Source: Cymodocea nodosa
Lineage: Eukaryota; Streptophyta; Magnoliopsida; Alismatales; Cymodoceaceae
DNA length: 64,000 nt
NCBI GenBank assembly: GCA_036874045.1
Contig: CM072341.1
Location: 4,476,501 to 4,540,500, forward strand
Direction of reading: 5' to 3'
Below the pieces are notes generated by a model. That model made no database searches and was not told where the DNA came from. It saw only the letters and a list, made by a program, of their open reading frames with translations. Made by a program: the position numbers and the translations under genes. Of the stretch, positions 33,101 through 44,944 are shown piece after piece; the stretch's first letter is position 1, and each line of letters starts with the position of its first letter.

Positions 33101-36100
33101 TTACAAGTAGAAAACAAACATAAAAATGATAATAAAATAAAGAATTGAAACCAAATAGAAAAAAATGAATCAAAAAATACCAGATCAGATTCTGAAGTAC
33201 TTCCTGCCATGACTATGCCCTTGGATTTTCCCCATTCTCGTGCACCTTCACCAACCAAGAAGCTGAAATGTATGAGATGATATGGATTAAGTAATTAAGA
33301 AAAGGATACAAAACCAGATAGGATCCAGCAGTAATTCAAAGTCAAAATTGCTTTAGATTAAGACACAATAGAGATTATTGTATTTAATAGGAATGAAACA
33401 GAATTAGAAGCACCATGATTTATACTTATTACATGTGAGATTCCTTTTTCAGGTCATACCAAATGACCCCATTATGTAGTGTGTAAGTCATGGTTTCAAT
33501 CCTAGAAACAGCCACTCCACATTTGGAGACGAAGTTGCATAAAAACTGAACCTTCAAAGAACACATATTTGTGTATGCGTTATGCACTGAGCTTACCCAT
33601 TTTTACCATGTGATAACAAACAAAGCAATTATCACTCTCCTAGTACCATAAATACATATGCTCACTTGACAGGCAACAAGCAATTAAAAGCAACCATACT
33701 AGAAAAACATCTTAAGCTTTAGGCCTTGGTAGATTCATACAGTTCCTCATAACAGTTTTCCATTCAACATTTTGGGATAAAGCCCATAGGCTAATGTTTA
33801 TGGGGGGTTGAACAACTGAATCCGAATGCAACCACAAGTTCTACCACTTAGATGGGAACTATTTATTTTTCCTTTCAGGAAAAGTCTTGTGAATCAATCA
33901 AAAAAATTACTTCTTGTTTGTGAAACTGCATCCATTTTAAATATTTTGAAAGAATAATTGTTAGTGTATTTCCATTAATAAATTTCCATGGAATTGTTTC
34001 ATCAGTACTATAGAATGTTTGTGGTTTTCTAAACTTCAATGCTAACTGAAATTTGATTGAATGTCAAGGAATGCTTAGTTAATGCAAAAGCTCCTACACT
34101 GGAGGTATTCGACCAAGAAAAGATCTTAGTAACTGATCTTTCAACAATGCTGTAGCAATTTGAATAGCATTTTTTACACCTGCAATAAAGTTAATAATGA
34201 GCTTCTTCAGACCCTTCAGAAAATGAAAGCCAAATGATCGATGAGAATGCATAATACAGTCAATAAACCTGGCACAGCTCCAACAGCCCCAAATGCTCCT
34301 GAGTGACCATCCATTATACTAGCATCACATTCAACATGACCTTTTTCTGTCAAATTTGAACCCCTTCCTGCATTCGTTATTGGATCATCCTAAAGAAAAA
34401 CAACTACCTTCACAATATCCAATTTTTTTCAAAGAAACAAAAATATCATCAAATTACCAAGAAATTGAGTGGATGCATAAACAAGAAAATACTGCCTTTT
34501 TGAATAAATTGATCGTAGGAATGGAAGGAGGGGGAGCAAACCTCTAATACTTGAATAGCTGCTGAGACAGCATCAACACAACTACCATTATCCTGTTCAG
34601 CATTAAGGACAATGTTCAATAGATCAATAATTTACAATAGATAAACAACCAGCACAGAAAAGTTTATTATATCTATCCCACATAGAAAAAACAATAAGAA
34701 AATAGTTCTGTGAAGTTTTACAAAAACAGATCAATAAAATGTGATCATTATTATCATTACCAAATTGTGAATTTGAGAGGAAGATGAATGCATGGTGTAA
34801 GGACAAACTGTTATATTCCTTCAACTTTCGGGACCTTCACATGAACAAAGGTAATCAATGCAGACTTTGCCAACAACCTATTTTAGCTGAATCTGCATTC
34901 TCAGTGGTGTACTGCCTAGACACGAGGTAGGAACTTCTCCCTTCCTATCAATAAGTTGATGGAAGAAAGGTAGTTGACATGTGCAAACAAATGGATAGTG
35001 CCAACTGATGAGGTCAATCATGAACCCACAACTTTATAAGACTATTATGTTGTTACAACTATTACATCAATGGGTAACTAACTAACATCACAGAACATAA
35101 CATTTCCTTCCCCCCTTAAGCTTGGCTGCTGTGCTTAGTGAACAAAGCTGGATACTGGCAATAGAGAACTTCATAAGCATCCCATTAAGCTTTAGTGTCT
35201 TCCTCTCCTTTCTAGCCAACAAGAATGTCTACTACTACCTGATCTTGTCTCTTCACCAATCCCCTTCTGATAATGCACTCAAGAACTTTAGTTGGGTAGT
35301 TAGTTGGCCATGTAATAGGAAGAGATGGTCCAATAATGTGAGCACAATTTCTCCTTTTCAAGTGAGATGCATGGAAGATATATGGATTCCTTCAGGCAGG
35401 TTCAACTTGTAGGCCACCTTTCCAATTCACTCTAGAATCTCAAATGGGCCATAAAATTTCAAAGCTAGCATGTAGTTCTCCCTCTTCATTACTGTAGACT
35501 ACTAGTATGGATGAAGACGGATAAACTCATTCCTTCACTGAAAACTCATGCTCAAACCATGATCAATCTACCACAGTTTTCATCCTTTCTTGGGTGCACC
35601 TTAGATTTTCCTTGTGTAATTTCAAGATTTCCTCCTATCCTCTCAAATGATCTTCTATTGATGTTACCTAGACTATTCCCTAGTTCAAAACCAACGAGCT
35701 CGATGGAGGCTGACCATACATAGCCTCAAAGAGAGTGGTTCTGGAAGAATGGTAGAAGCTCTTATTATGGCAGTATTTGGTCCATATCAACTATTTGCTC
35801 CAACCCTTTGGTCGATGGGTGCAAAAGCACCAAGGTCCTATTCGAAGCACCTGTTAACAACCTTAGATTGTCCATTTGTCTAAGGATGGTACGTCAAGCT
35901 TTGCTTGAGCTAAGTTTGTGCCTATTTAAAAATCTCGTTCCATAATTGACTTATGAATATAGGATCCTACTGAAACACAACTACAACTGAAAATCCATGT
36001 AGTTGTACTAGCTAATGGACAAACTAGTTAGCTACAACTACTACAATGAATGGTGTCAAAGAGGAATGAAGTGTCCAGACTTAGTCAAACAATCCACCAC

Positions 36101-39100
36101 TACAAAAATAGTGGAGTAGCCTTAACTATTGCAAAGACCTTCCACAAAATCAATGGTGATCTTCCAAATTTGCTTCGGTAGAGGAAGCAACTACAGCAAG
36201 CTAGCAAGGTGAAAATTGTCTACCTTCATCCTTGGACATACATCACAAGCTCATGCATATTAATAGATCTCCTCTTTCATCCCTCTTCACCAAAATAGTT
36301 TTCACATCCAAATGTAGGTCCTTTCGAATCCATCATATCCTACAATCAAAGAATTGTGAAATTCTCTAAGTAATTTTATTTAGAGAGTAGAAAGGGCTCC
36401 AAAAATAAGGCAAGTTTTGTAATACAAAAGACCCTTTTGCAACAATATCTTCCTATGACAATCTCCCCTCAATCCTAGTACTTTTATAAGTTTTGCAGAT
36501 CTTCCACAACATAACTTTCCTTCAATTCAGACACCTAACTTTATTCTAAAGAAGAGATGGCATGTAGTACTGGTTCTTCCTTCTTTTTCCCTCTTCAATA
36601 GGGCTCCTCTCTTGTATTCAATATCAAAGTCAAATCCAAGGAGTTTTACCAACCATTTTTGCTACACTAGGGTGTAGATTCTTTGTTTCAACAAATGTTT
36701 AATACTTCATTGATCTATTCAAACTATAAATATTCCATCAAGTACAATCTCCATTTCTTGATAGCAAACATTAGAGCCAACAATTCCTTTTCATAGGTTG
36801 AGAGACCTTGTTGTCGAGCACTAAAAACCTAGCTCTAGTAAGACAACTTTTTGTCTTGCAAAAGAGCCACACCCATCCCTACTTCTAACACATCTCCTTC
36901 AACCAAGAAGATTTTCTAAAACTCTAGTAGCATTAGGATTGGAGCTTCTATCAAGGCCTTCCTCAATTCATTTAAGGGGAAGTTTGTACACGAGGGAAAG
37001 TGGAGGAAAGTGGTAGAAAGGAAAATAAGGAAGAAATTTAGTCCATTTGTGCTTGATGGAAAGTGACAAAAAGTATCTGTCACTTTTTGTCATGTATAAT
37101 CTATCACTTTCTAGGGAAAATTTCAGATACACCAAAACTTTCCTAGCCCTGACCTCACAAAAGTGACGAAATCAACCATCTCACTTGTCACTCGCCTATT
37201 CGCTTGAGATTCACTTGTCTTGCCTATCAGCTGAAGGATCATCCGTTTGCTTACATTGTCTGTGTCGAAGGATCGTCGTCTACTCACGTTATCCATAAAA
37301 GCCCTATCGTCGTTGCCACATCATTAATCGAATCACGGCATTTGCTATAAGAGCTTCCTTATCGCACACTCTTTCCTTCGTCACTCTAATCTTCATTATA
37401 GCATCAATCATCTTCGCATCATCAATCCCCTTCAACTCAAGTTTTGGTCTTAGATCTTACGAAGTCAAACACACTTTCCCAAACAACATTGATCCCCTTC
37501 ACAACATTGGTTGCATCAACTTGTGCACAAATCAAAGGCTTCTTCTAGTTTTTCATCCCTAAGAGCATTCATCCCAAATCATCATCTTCCCTAAACATCC
37601 TTTTTTGCACAGGTAATGTTCTTTATTAAAATGCTCGATGATTGAAACTTGCATGTTCTAACTCTATTGGAAAAATTATGTGTTGAAACTTATGTGCTCT
37701 TATGAAACTTGATTATAGAAGTGTCTAATTTACAGAAATTTTAAAAATTATGTAAGGTTTTCTCCCAACCTTAAGGGTTGATGTGATTTTAGAAGTTTAG
37801 AAATGGTCCATTACTCTAGATACTAAATGAAAGAATATGGTTTGAATGAAAGGATGATTTTTATGCAACTCTCACCTACTTAGTCTACAATAGGATTTAC
37901 ATACAAAAATATTCTAAAGTGTGTTTCATTAATCATAGATTTTATGATTTATTCATTTGGTACTCTTGGAACAAATATTTATATTATAATTCTATTATAT
38001 GTTTTTTGATAGATTGATGGCCAATCGTGTCCCTAGTATATATAAGATCCGTTGTATTGTCGTGAATTGGATTCATGGAATGTGTTTTATTTCATATCAT
38101 TAGCTATTACTTACATTTATTAGTATATGCATCTATTATGTTGTACAACTTTATCCTAATTGATGACAAAAGCGAAATTTTTTTATGTTGTATCTTGCTA
38201 TTATTGGTACAGCAATAAGTTTTTACTTGACAATTTATTTAGACATTCAATTACTTGTTTAGCTATTTGATTACTGTAAGTAGGTGTTTTCTTTCAATTT
38301 AGATTCTTATGTTCATGTATAGATTGTGCAAGTCTAGAAATTACAAGGTGTCTATCATAAAATGTGTTCATTGCAACTTGTACGAAAAACACAAGTTACA
38401 TTGCTAACTCTTTCAACCACATCTTGCATGAGATTTGAACACAAACCATTATTTAGTGTCAACACTAGATCAAGATACTACAACTAACAAACAAATTTTG
38501 AATATATTGTGTGAAAAGTTAAATGAAGGTAATGGGAGAAGTACAAATGGGAAAATAAGAGCTGATACATGAGATAAAATTATTGAAGAATATAATAAGA
38601 AGACAAGAAATAGCATGACAAAGAAAAATGTAGATAGTCACATGAAAACCTAGCAACTAATGTACAAAAACTACAAAAAAAAATTTTAAGTCAAAGTGGA
38701 TAGAGTTAGGATTATGTAAATAGGTATACTGATATACTTGAAATCTAGAGAGACTTTGTTGAAGTATGAAATTTACTAACTTTTATTTGTTGACTCTAAT
38801 TTAACTTTAAATTTGATAAATTCATCTTTTCAATTGCAAAAACATTTTGATTGTAGGCAATGTCAAGGAAGACCTCACCCTATATTTGAGCAACTACAAA
38901 TTATTTTTGAACATAACATTGCATCTAGTTTTTGAGCAAGGTAGCCTGAGGATTGTGCACAATTTCAAGAAGATGACACACGTATTTCTTTAAATAATGA
39001 GAATAACACACTTCCTCCAGTATTTAATGAAATTGGAGATAAAAAGGTCCATTTGATAGAGACATATTCACCATTAACCAATGCTTCTATAGTAAATACT

Positions 39101-42100
39101 TCTAAGAAAGGAAAAAGACCTTAATCACATGCAAAGTTCCAAGAAATAATGTCCAATGTAGTTCAAGATATAGCAAGTGCTTTTAAAGAATATTTTGAAA
39201 GAGGCAATCGTAGGGACACACATAGATTAAAAATTATGGATGAATTATGTGAACTGGAAAAAGAAAGATTGCAAATGAAATATGTAAAAGAAAGGAAAAG
39301 AGAAGATGTGATAAACATATCATTCTCACTATATGAGCTTATTGACAAGAAACAATTTCAAGCAATTAGATTATTACAAAGTACTAAAATGCTTAAACAG
39401 TTTTTAATTATATTGGATGAAAAGAAAGTAACATGGTTAAGGTTTTATCTATATTAATATACTTAAACTATTATGTTACTAATGTTGGAAATTATATGTG
39501 ATACACTACAATTATGTTATATGATATCTTTTACATTGTTAATTGTTATGTTGTTGGTAGTTATGATATTGTGATAAGTTTTCATATTGATGGTTATTCT
39601 ATTGTTGGTAGTTATGATATTATGATAAATGTTTATATTGTTGATTGTATATTGTTGGCCTTTATATTGTGATAAATGTTTATATTGTTGGTTGTATGTT
39701 GTTGGAAGTTACAAGACATTGTATTATTAATGCAAGTAATGTATATATTTTTTTAAATGATATTCTTTGAGAATGAATTCAAAGAAAAAGACCCACAAGT
39801 TGAGGCTACTATTAGAACAAAAGGATAAAAGAGCAAGAAAAAAGAGAAAGATAATGATGTTAAGATGGAATGATTTGAGTACAATTGAATGTCATTCTAG
39901 TAGTATTAGTTCAATAGTTACAGAACGCATATATAGTAAAGAAAGGTAAGATTATGTTAGAAGATTGTTGGATCCAAATTTACCAAATCAAGCATATAAT
40001 TGTAGAAAAATATGTCATATGTGTCAATCTATATTCCTACAATTTTGTGATTTATTAACAAAGGAAAGACTAGTACACGATGGTAATAACATCACTATAG
40101 AAGAGAAATTGACTATATTTTTGGTAATAGTTGGTTAAAATCAAAGATATAGAGTAACAAGAGAAAGATTTCATTGTTCAAATTACATTACCAATCATGT
40201 ATTCAACGAGATGTTAAATACTATAGTTAGTTTAAGTGGAAAACTTCTAGTTAAACGTGCATCATCAACACATAGATGAATTTATAATAATGCAAATGCC
40301 TTTCCAATTTTCAAGGTAAACTACTCTTATCATTTGTTGTTGTTTCTTACAACACTAATATTATTTTATATAATACTTCTCTTGTATTTGTTAACAAGAT
40401 TGTATTGGTGCAATAGATAGTACACATATAAAAGCAATCATTTATGGAGAAGAAACAACACCCTTTAGAAATAAAAAAGGTGAATTATCACAAAATGTAT
40501 TGGTAGCTTATAATTTTAATATGAAGTTTGTTTATACTTTTACTAGATGAGAAATGTTTGTTGCTGATGCTAGAGTTTTTCAAGATGCAATCTCTTAGCC
40601 TAATGATTTCAAGTTCCAACCAATAAGTATTTTATATTAGTTCAACTAGTTATTTATTTTATCTTTAGACTAATATTTATTTTAATGTAGGTAAATTCTA
40701 CTTAGTAGATGTTGGTTTTCCAAATAAACCAGAATTTATCTACCCATTTAGAGGTGTTAGGTATCATTTATCAGATTATGATATGTCTCGACTTTCAATA
40801 AATATCATAGAGAATTTCAATTATAGTCATTCACATTTGGTGTTGTCAAGCATCATTTTACAATCCTACATAATTATATGTCATTTCCATTTGAAACTCA
40901 TATGAAAATTGTGTATGCATGTTTTCTACTGTATAATTTTATTCCTAAAACAAACAGAGAAAATTTACTTAAAGATCTTCAAGATAAGTTAGAAGAATTT
41001 AAAGATCTTGATGATGCACAAACATATGAAGGTACAAACCAAGAAGTTGAAAGAACTACAACAAGATTAACTCAACAATAGAAGAAACAAATAGCTAATA
41101 ACATGCGTAATGAGATGATGTTATCTGTGGGAAGAACGTAATGTATGATGTACTATTATGAAGAATGTAAACATTATTAATTTTTCTATAAACTTCAGAC
41201 GTGTACAAATATTTTTATGTTATTCATTCATATTTTATTACATTTTGTTACTTTTTCACTTTCTATTACTTTCCATCACTTTCTGGTTGATACATAAATA
41301 CCATAATTTTCTGACAACTTTTCGTTACTTTCTGCAACTTTCATTTCCGTTATTTCTAAAACTTTTCGACACTTTCTTTCTATTACTTTTCATCACTTTC
41401 TGAGTGCACAAACGAATCCTAAAGCCTAAGTAGCATTAGGGTTTCAATGGAATCCATGCTTCTTTATCAAAGAAATTAGGAGAGCAATAATGATACCATA
41501 TCTAGCTATAAATCTTCAATAGTATCCTATTAACCCTAAGAAAGTGTGAAGCCCCTTAACATTCATTGTTTGTGGCCATTCTTTTATACCACTAATCTTG
41601 TCCTCAATGGCCACACCTATCCATGACCAACAACATGCCCAAGATAATTTGCATGAGATTGATTCAACATTTACTCTTCTTAGTGTACAGCCTATGTTAG
41701 TGAAGGACCTCCAAAACCTATTAGAGTTGCTTCAAATGCTCTACCCAATCTTTGATATAAACTAAAATATCATCAAAGAATACAAGCACTGATCTACATA
41801 GGAATGAGCAAAAATTCCTATTTATCAAGGCTTGAAAAGTAGAAAGGGCATTGATCAAGCTAAAAGGCATAACAAGGAACTCGTAATGTCTTTCATGAGT
41901 TTAGAATGTTGTCTTCCTGACATATGACAAATGCAACCAAATTTAGTAGTAGCTAGACTAAAGGTTTAGCTTTAAGAAAATCTAGTTGTGTGCTAGCCCA
42001 TCTAGGAGTTCCTCAGCCATTGGAATTAAAAAGGCATCCTTGATAGCGTTTCAACTAAGTTCTCAATAATCTATACAAAACCTCCATGTTCCATCCTTTT

Positions 42101-44455
42101 TATGCACCAACAAAACTAAAGCAAGATGGGGACTATTATTAGGATGCACTGTGCTTGCACAATGAAAGTTGGTCATTTGAAGTTTGATCTCATTCTTTTG
42201 GAGGTATGGATATTGATACAAAGGAATTACAATCTATTGGGATTCATCCTTAAAGGGAATACGATGGTCTCCAAGATGCTCCAACAATAACTCCAACAGT
42301 TGGCTAAAGACATCAGAGAATTCTTGCAGCAACTCTTCCAAACCCCTCTTCAACTTAGGTATTTGTCCATATTATTCAATCTATTCCCTATGGATAGAGA
42401 AGATGATGTTACAATCATGAGCCCTCCACTCCTTAATGAATTGGATTGTCAATGTTTCAAAAGCCATCTCTAAGTTAATGCCCTATAAAAGAACTTCTTT
42501 GCCTCCCTACATAAACTAGAGGGTTTTCTAGTAGAAATCTTAAGTCACCACCCCAAAAGAAGCCAACAATTCTACCTCAAGAATTGGTACACAACCAAAT
42601 TTCCATCAACTTTACTTCCATGATAAAAGTGTGCCCTTGATACTCTAGTCAAACTCCAAAGCATTTCACTAAAGCCTCTAGTGATTGTCCCCTTGCCACC
42701 TTGGCTCGAGAAGTCTTCCAAATGATTCCTAACCAATCTTTCTTTAAAAATCTCAAGTCTAAGAAGTTATGGGTCCCTCCACTATCTAGCATCACTAACC
42801 CTCTATCCATCAATCTTTCCCCAAACTCACATAGTTTGAGGCCCAACTTCTCTTGTAATTGCATGCAAAGAACCTTTGGTTTTGATAAACTAGCATCATT
42901 TGCTCCTTTATCCTCCCGATTGCCTTGGACCAGAAATAATGATTAGGTTCGACACTTGTAGGCTTTTGTCTAACATTCATCATAATTATAACACAAGTTC
43001 ATGTCTTATCTGGTCTTCATCTCTACTTATCATAGTACCTTGCAAACAAGAAACCTAGAAGCTCTACTCATTGCATTTGACTCCCCTTAACTGTCATACC
43101 TAATCCCACCAACTATTGTCACCCTTGAACCTTCTCCCTTAAATGACCACTAATGTTTTCATCACTTTTCCTCTTGAATTTGTGCCAATCTTATTGCCAT
43201 CATCAAGCTTCTAGGCTCTAATGTTTGCACATCAACCTAGATTTCTTCCTTGAGGTCACTCACAAAAATTGTTACTGCATCAACATTCAATAGTTGAGGA
43301 ACCCAATTTAAGAGTTTCTCAAACTGCCCCTGGTAGTCTCAAACAATTGAGTTTTAGTGGAGTTTGGCGAGTTTTGAAAGAGGTTATCCCACATCATCAA
43401 CTCCAAATCAAGCCACTAGATCCTCCTTGAACTCCTTCCACATACAATCCTAGTGAAGCACCTCACATCAACTATACCATGGGATTGCATCTCCTTCAAG
43501 ATGCAATGTAATGTAATGGATTTTCTAGTGTTTTGGAATGTCGTAGAAAGAAAAGTATCTCTATACATGCATTACCCAACTTACTAGGTCATCTTCACCC
43601 CTATAAACTGGGAAGGATAGTCTTAGCAAGGTCTATGGTAAGACTCCCTCTATTCGCCCTTGATTCAGGTGATCACTTTTGCCTTCTTCCAAGTCTGTGG
43701 CCCCTTTTTGGACATTTCAGGACTCTACCGTTAGTGTCATCACTGCCTCCACTAGCTCCTTGATTGATGCACAATTCTCCTAAGTTCACATACCTCACCA
43801 AGGTTCATTGGCTAGCTAAATCTGACATCCTCGCCTGGCTCTAATACAAAGTTATTATATTCCTTCAACCTTCGGGACCTCTGCATGAACAACAATGATC
43901 GACACAGAGTTTGCCAACAACATATTTTAGCTGAATTTACATTCTCCGGTGGTCCGCCTAGACGCGAGGGAAAAACTTTCATAGATAAGTTGACGAGAGC
44001 AAGGTAGTTGACGTGCAAACACGTGGATGGTGCCAACTGATGAGGTCATCCGTGACCCCACAACTTTACTTACAGACAGTATTAAGTCGTTACAGCGGTC
44101 ACAACAATGGGTAGCTAACAAACTACCTAAAAAAAAACATGGCGGAACATAACACAAACCCAAAATCCCGACGTAGAAGAATGCGACATAACCAATATCG
44201 GTAGTTGAAGTGCACGTATATTAGTTCTTTTTCCTTTCTAAAGGATAAAGGTTTTTTTTTGATATGACAAGAAGTATCAAGTAGCAGATTATGGACCTTA
44301 CGAAGAACAGATACAGCAGCGAGGCAGGCGCGTTTCATGGCCTTCCGGAACGCCATCTCGTTTGAAGGAGAATGGAATCCAGCTCCGACGTGAACAGCAA
44401 CGAAGAACCTAGGGCTTTCCACTCCTGCTGCCTCCGTCGCCCCCTCGCTCGCCAT
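30134..44455 (-). CDS. Taspase1-like threonine aspartase (Ntn hydrolase, asparaginase-2 family), 11 exons
   Basis: Exons, in gene order: 44455-44297, 34592-34542, 34389-34269, 34179-34098, 33262-33181, 33041-32912, 31768-31611, 31413-31262, 30837-30717, 30646-30542, 30214-30134 (stop TAA). All introns are GT-AG and phases agree, giving 413 residues, a usual length for plant homologues. Residues 18-32 ([15 protein letters not shown]), [20 protein letters not shown] (exon 3) and [12 protein letters not shown] (exon 7) are family signatures. The precursor self-cleaves before the nucleophile in IMD|TVGAI, here Thr237. TGAGE in exon 8 is the substrate-pocket motif. In animals Taspase1 cuts MLL and TFIIA; the plant substrate is not settled. 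The donor of exon 8 (AC|GTCGGC) is weak. Start chosen for homology; an in-frame ATG lies upstream at 44572. Intron 1 (9.7 kb) contains two transposons. Confidence 0.9.
32102..32329. mobile_element. Foldback (MITE-like) repeat in taspase intron 6
   Basis: A left arm at about 32102-32168 (TTGCATACCATCAAAAAAT...) is matched by the reverse complement of 32262-32329 over about 67 bp with scattered differences. The perfect palindrome CAAGGATATCCTTG (32191-32204) lies near the centre. No protein. Likely a non-autonomous foldback or MITE; target duplication not resolved. Confidence 0.5.
32400..32740 (-). pseudogene. LINE ORF2 C-terminal remnant in taspase intron 6
   Basis: Minus-strand frames give [13 protein letters not shown], then [26 protein letters not shown]. 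This is the MRMLRWM...GVAPI...LRWFGHVxRR block at the end of plant L1-type LINE ORF2. Frameshifts and stops throughout. Same strand as the host gene, so it is transcribed within the intron. Confidence 0.6.
34804..34808. repeat. Left target-site duplication of gypsy element (CAAAC)
   Basis: CAAAC here and at 44155-44159 bracket the two LTRs. Five bp fits LTR-retrotransposon integration. Confidence 0.88.
34809..35102 (-). repeat. Gypsy 3' LTR (294 bp)
   Basis: Minus strand TGTTATGTTCTGTG...GGAATATAACA. Preceded on the minus strand by the purine tract AAGGGGGGAAGGAAA (35103-35117). Confidence 0.85.
35430..36972 (-). pseudogene. Gypsy pol: RNase H and integrase remnants
   Basis: Reading leftwards from 36972, the RT-associated RNase H block shows [19 protein letters not shown] and [14 protein letters not shown] (about 36730-36820). 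An integrase zinc-region trace follows (CDVCPRMK, about 36240). Then the catalytic-core start is DFVEGL...[16 protein letters not shown] (about 36070-36160). Stops and frameshifts throughout. The upstream half of the same gene resumes at 41423 on the far side of the Harbinger element. Confidence 0.78.
36973..36975. repeat. Left TAA target duplication of Harbinger-1
   Basis: TAA at 36973-36975 and 41420-41422. A 3-bp TAA/TTA target is the hallmark of PIF/Harbinger insertion. Confidence 0.85.
38440..39457 (+). pseudogene. Harbinger-1 Myb/SANT-like DNA-binding protein
   Basis: [20 protein letters not shown], then [20 protein letters not shown] and YKNY correspond to the trihelix/SANT-like domain encoded at 61031 in Harbinger-2. 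An intron probably separates this from 38856 on. The C-terminal part ([20 protein letters not shown]..., 39149-39457) is a coiled-coil tail. Stops near 38573 and 38650 and later frame breaks disable it. In the PIF family this protein assists the transposase in binding and nuclear entry. Confidence 0.72.
39767..41141 (+). pseudogene. Harbinger-1 DDE transposase (PIF/HARBI1 nuclease family)
   Basis: Recognisable blocks are [19 protein letters not shown] (about 39958), [14 protein letters not shown] (40100) and [11 protein letters not shown]. Next, after an intron, comes [13 protein letters not shown] (about 40405, first catalytic Asp intact). Then come [17 protein letters not shown] and [12 protein letters not shown], then a second intron and [28 protein letters not shown] (40692). 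Stops near 39948, 40137, 40278 and 40548, and a frame break near 40850. Intron positions equal those in Harbinger-2. Confidence 0.85.
41423..42870 (-). pseudogene. Gypsy pol: protease and reverse transcriptase remnants
   Basis: Minus strand: retropepsin motif [14 protein letters not shown] near 42780. Downstream, the RT shows [21 protein letters not shown] (about 41720-41790), where FFDD is the polymerase active site. The gene continues at 36972 after the Harbinger insertion. No full-length frame survives. Confidence 0.78.
42871..43852 (-). pseudogene. Gypsy gag-side region
   Basis: Between the protease and 5' LTR, where Gag and its zinc knuckle belong. Only short broken frames remain and no knuckle could be assigned with certainty. 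The primer-site match GTATTAGAGCC (43838-43848, minus) lies at its start. Confidence 0.5.
43853..44154 (-). repeat. Gypsy 5' LTR (302 bp)
   Basis: Direct repeat of 34809-35102 with visible divergence. Begins TGTTATGTTCCG on the minus strand at 44154; its end is TAATA in place of the TAACA of the 3' LTR. Followed on the plus side by CAAAC 44155-44159. Confidence 0.83.
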
Positions 44456-44944
44456 TTCCTCCCTTATATTGTCTGCTGGTTCGTATCGGAACAACGGCGG
44501 CGCTGCAATTCCGCCGTATCTCCAGACGATCAAAACATTCATGTGGTGATTTTCGGCGTTTTTTAACTGCATATCTTTAACAAGAATTTTAAAATCTACT
44601 ATATCTTTTAAAATATTTTGGTTTTTAATAACTTCATAAAAAAAGTAATTCTTGCTTTCGTTATTTATTGTTTCTCTTTTTTAACATTTTCTTTTTGTAT
44701 AATTAAGTAAATATTAGATTAAAAAAAAGTCTGACAATAAAGTTATAATAATAGAATCAAAGAAAAATAAAAAATTTATAAAAAAGAAACAAAAAGTTAA
44801 TAACATATAAATCTAAAAGATCCAAAAAATAACAAAAACTTAGAGAACAAGAGCACAAAGAAAGAGATAACTACAAAGATTCAAAATTAAATATCTCGTT
44901 CCACACAACCTTCATTTAACTACTACTTTGCAGATCAAGGGTTG
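44456..44944 (-). promoter_or_regulatory. Upstream region of the taspase gene
   Basis: AT-rich, no ORF of note, bounded on the right by an A-family LTR. It must contain the taspase core promoter and 5' UTR. Individual elements cannot be assigned with confidence. Confidence 0.4.

Larger units (their letters stand above)
36976..41419 (+). mobile_element. PIF/Harbinger DNA transposon, degenerate (Harbinger-1)
   Basis: 4444 bp with imperfect terminal inverted repeats: GGGGAAGTTTGTACAC at the left and, reverse-complemented, GGATTCGTTTGTGCAC at the right. Both are followed by GAAAGTG-rich subterminal sequence. It is flanked by TAA and carries the usual two genes, a Myb/SANT-like protein and a DDE transposase, both dead. 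Inserted in the gypsy pol gene, so it is younger than that element. Confidence 0.88.
34809..44154 (-). mobile_element. Degenerate Ty3/gypsy element in taspase intron 1, split by a Harbinger insertion
   Basis: Short LTRs at 43853-44154 (5') and 34809-35102 (3'), a primer site at 43837-43848, PPT at 35103-35117, and CAAAC duplication. Minus-strand Pol order is protease, RT, RNase H, integrase, which is the gypsy order. About 4.9 kb once the 4444-bp Harbinger element and its TAA repeat are removed. Heavily mutated. Same transcriptional direction as the host gene. Confidence 0.88.

Noticed and set aside
35122..35723. Plus-strand frames in the gypsy 3' region
   Set aside because: Antisense to gypsy integrase and PPT sequence; no homology seen.
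43533..43763. Plus-strand 76-codon frame
   Set aside because: Opposite strand to the gypsy gag-side region and without domain features.
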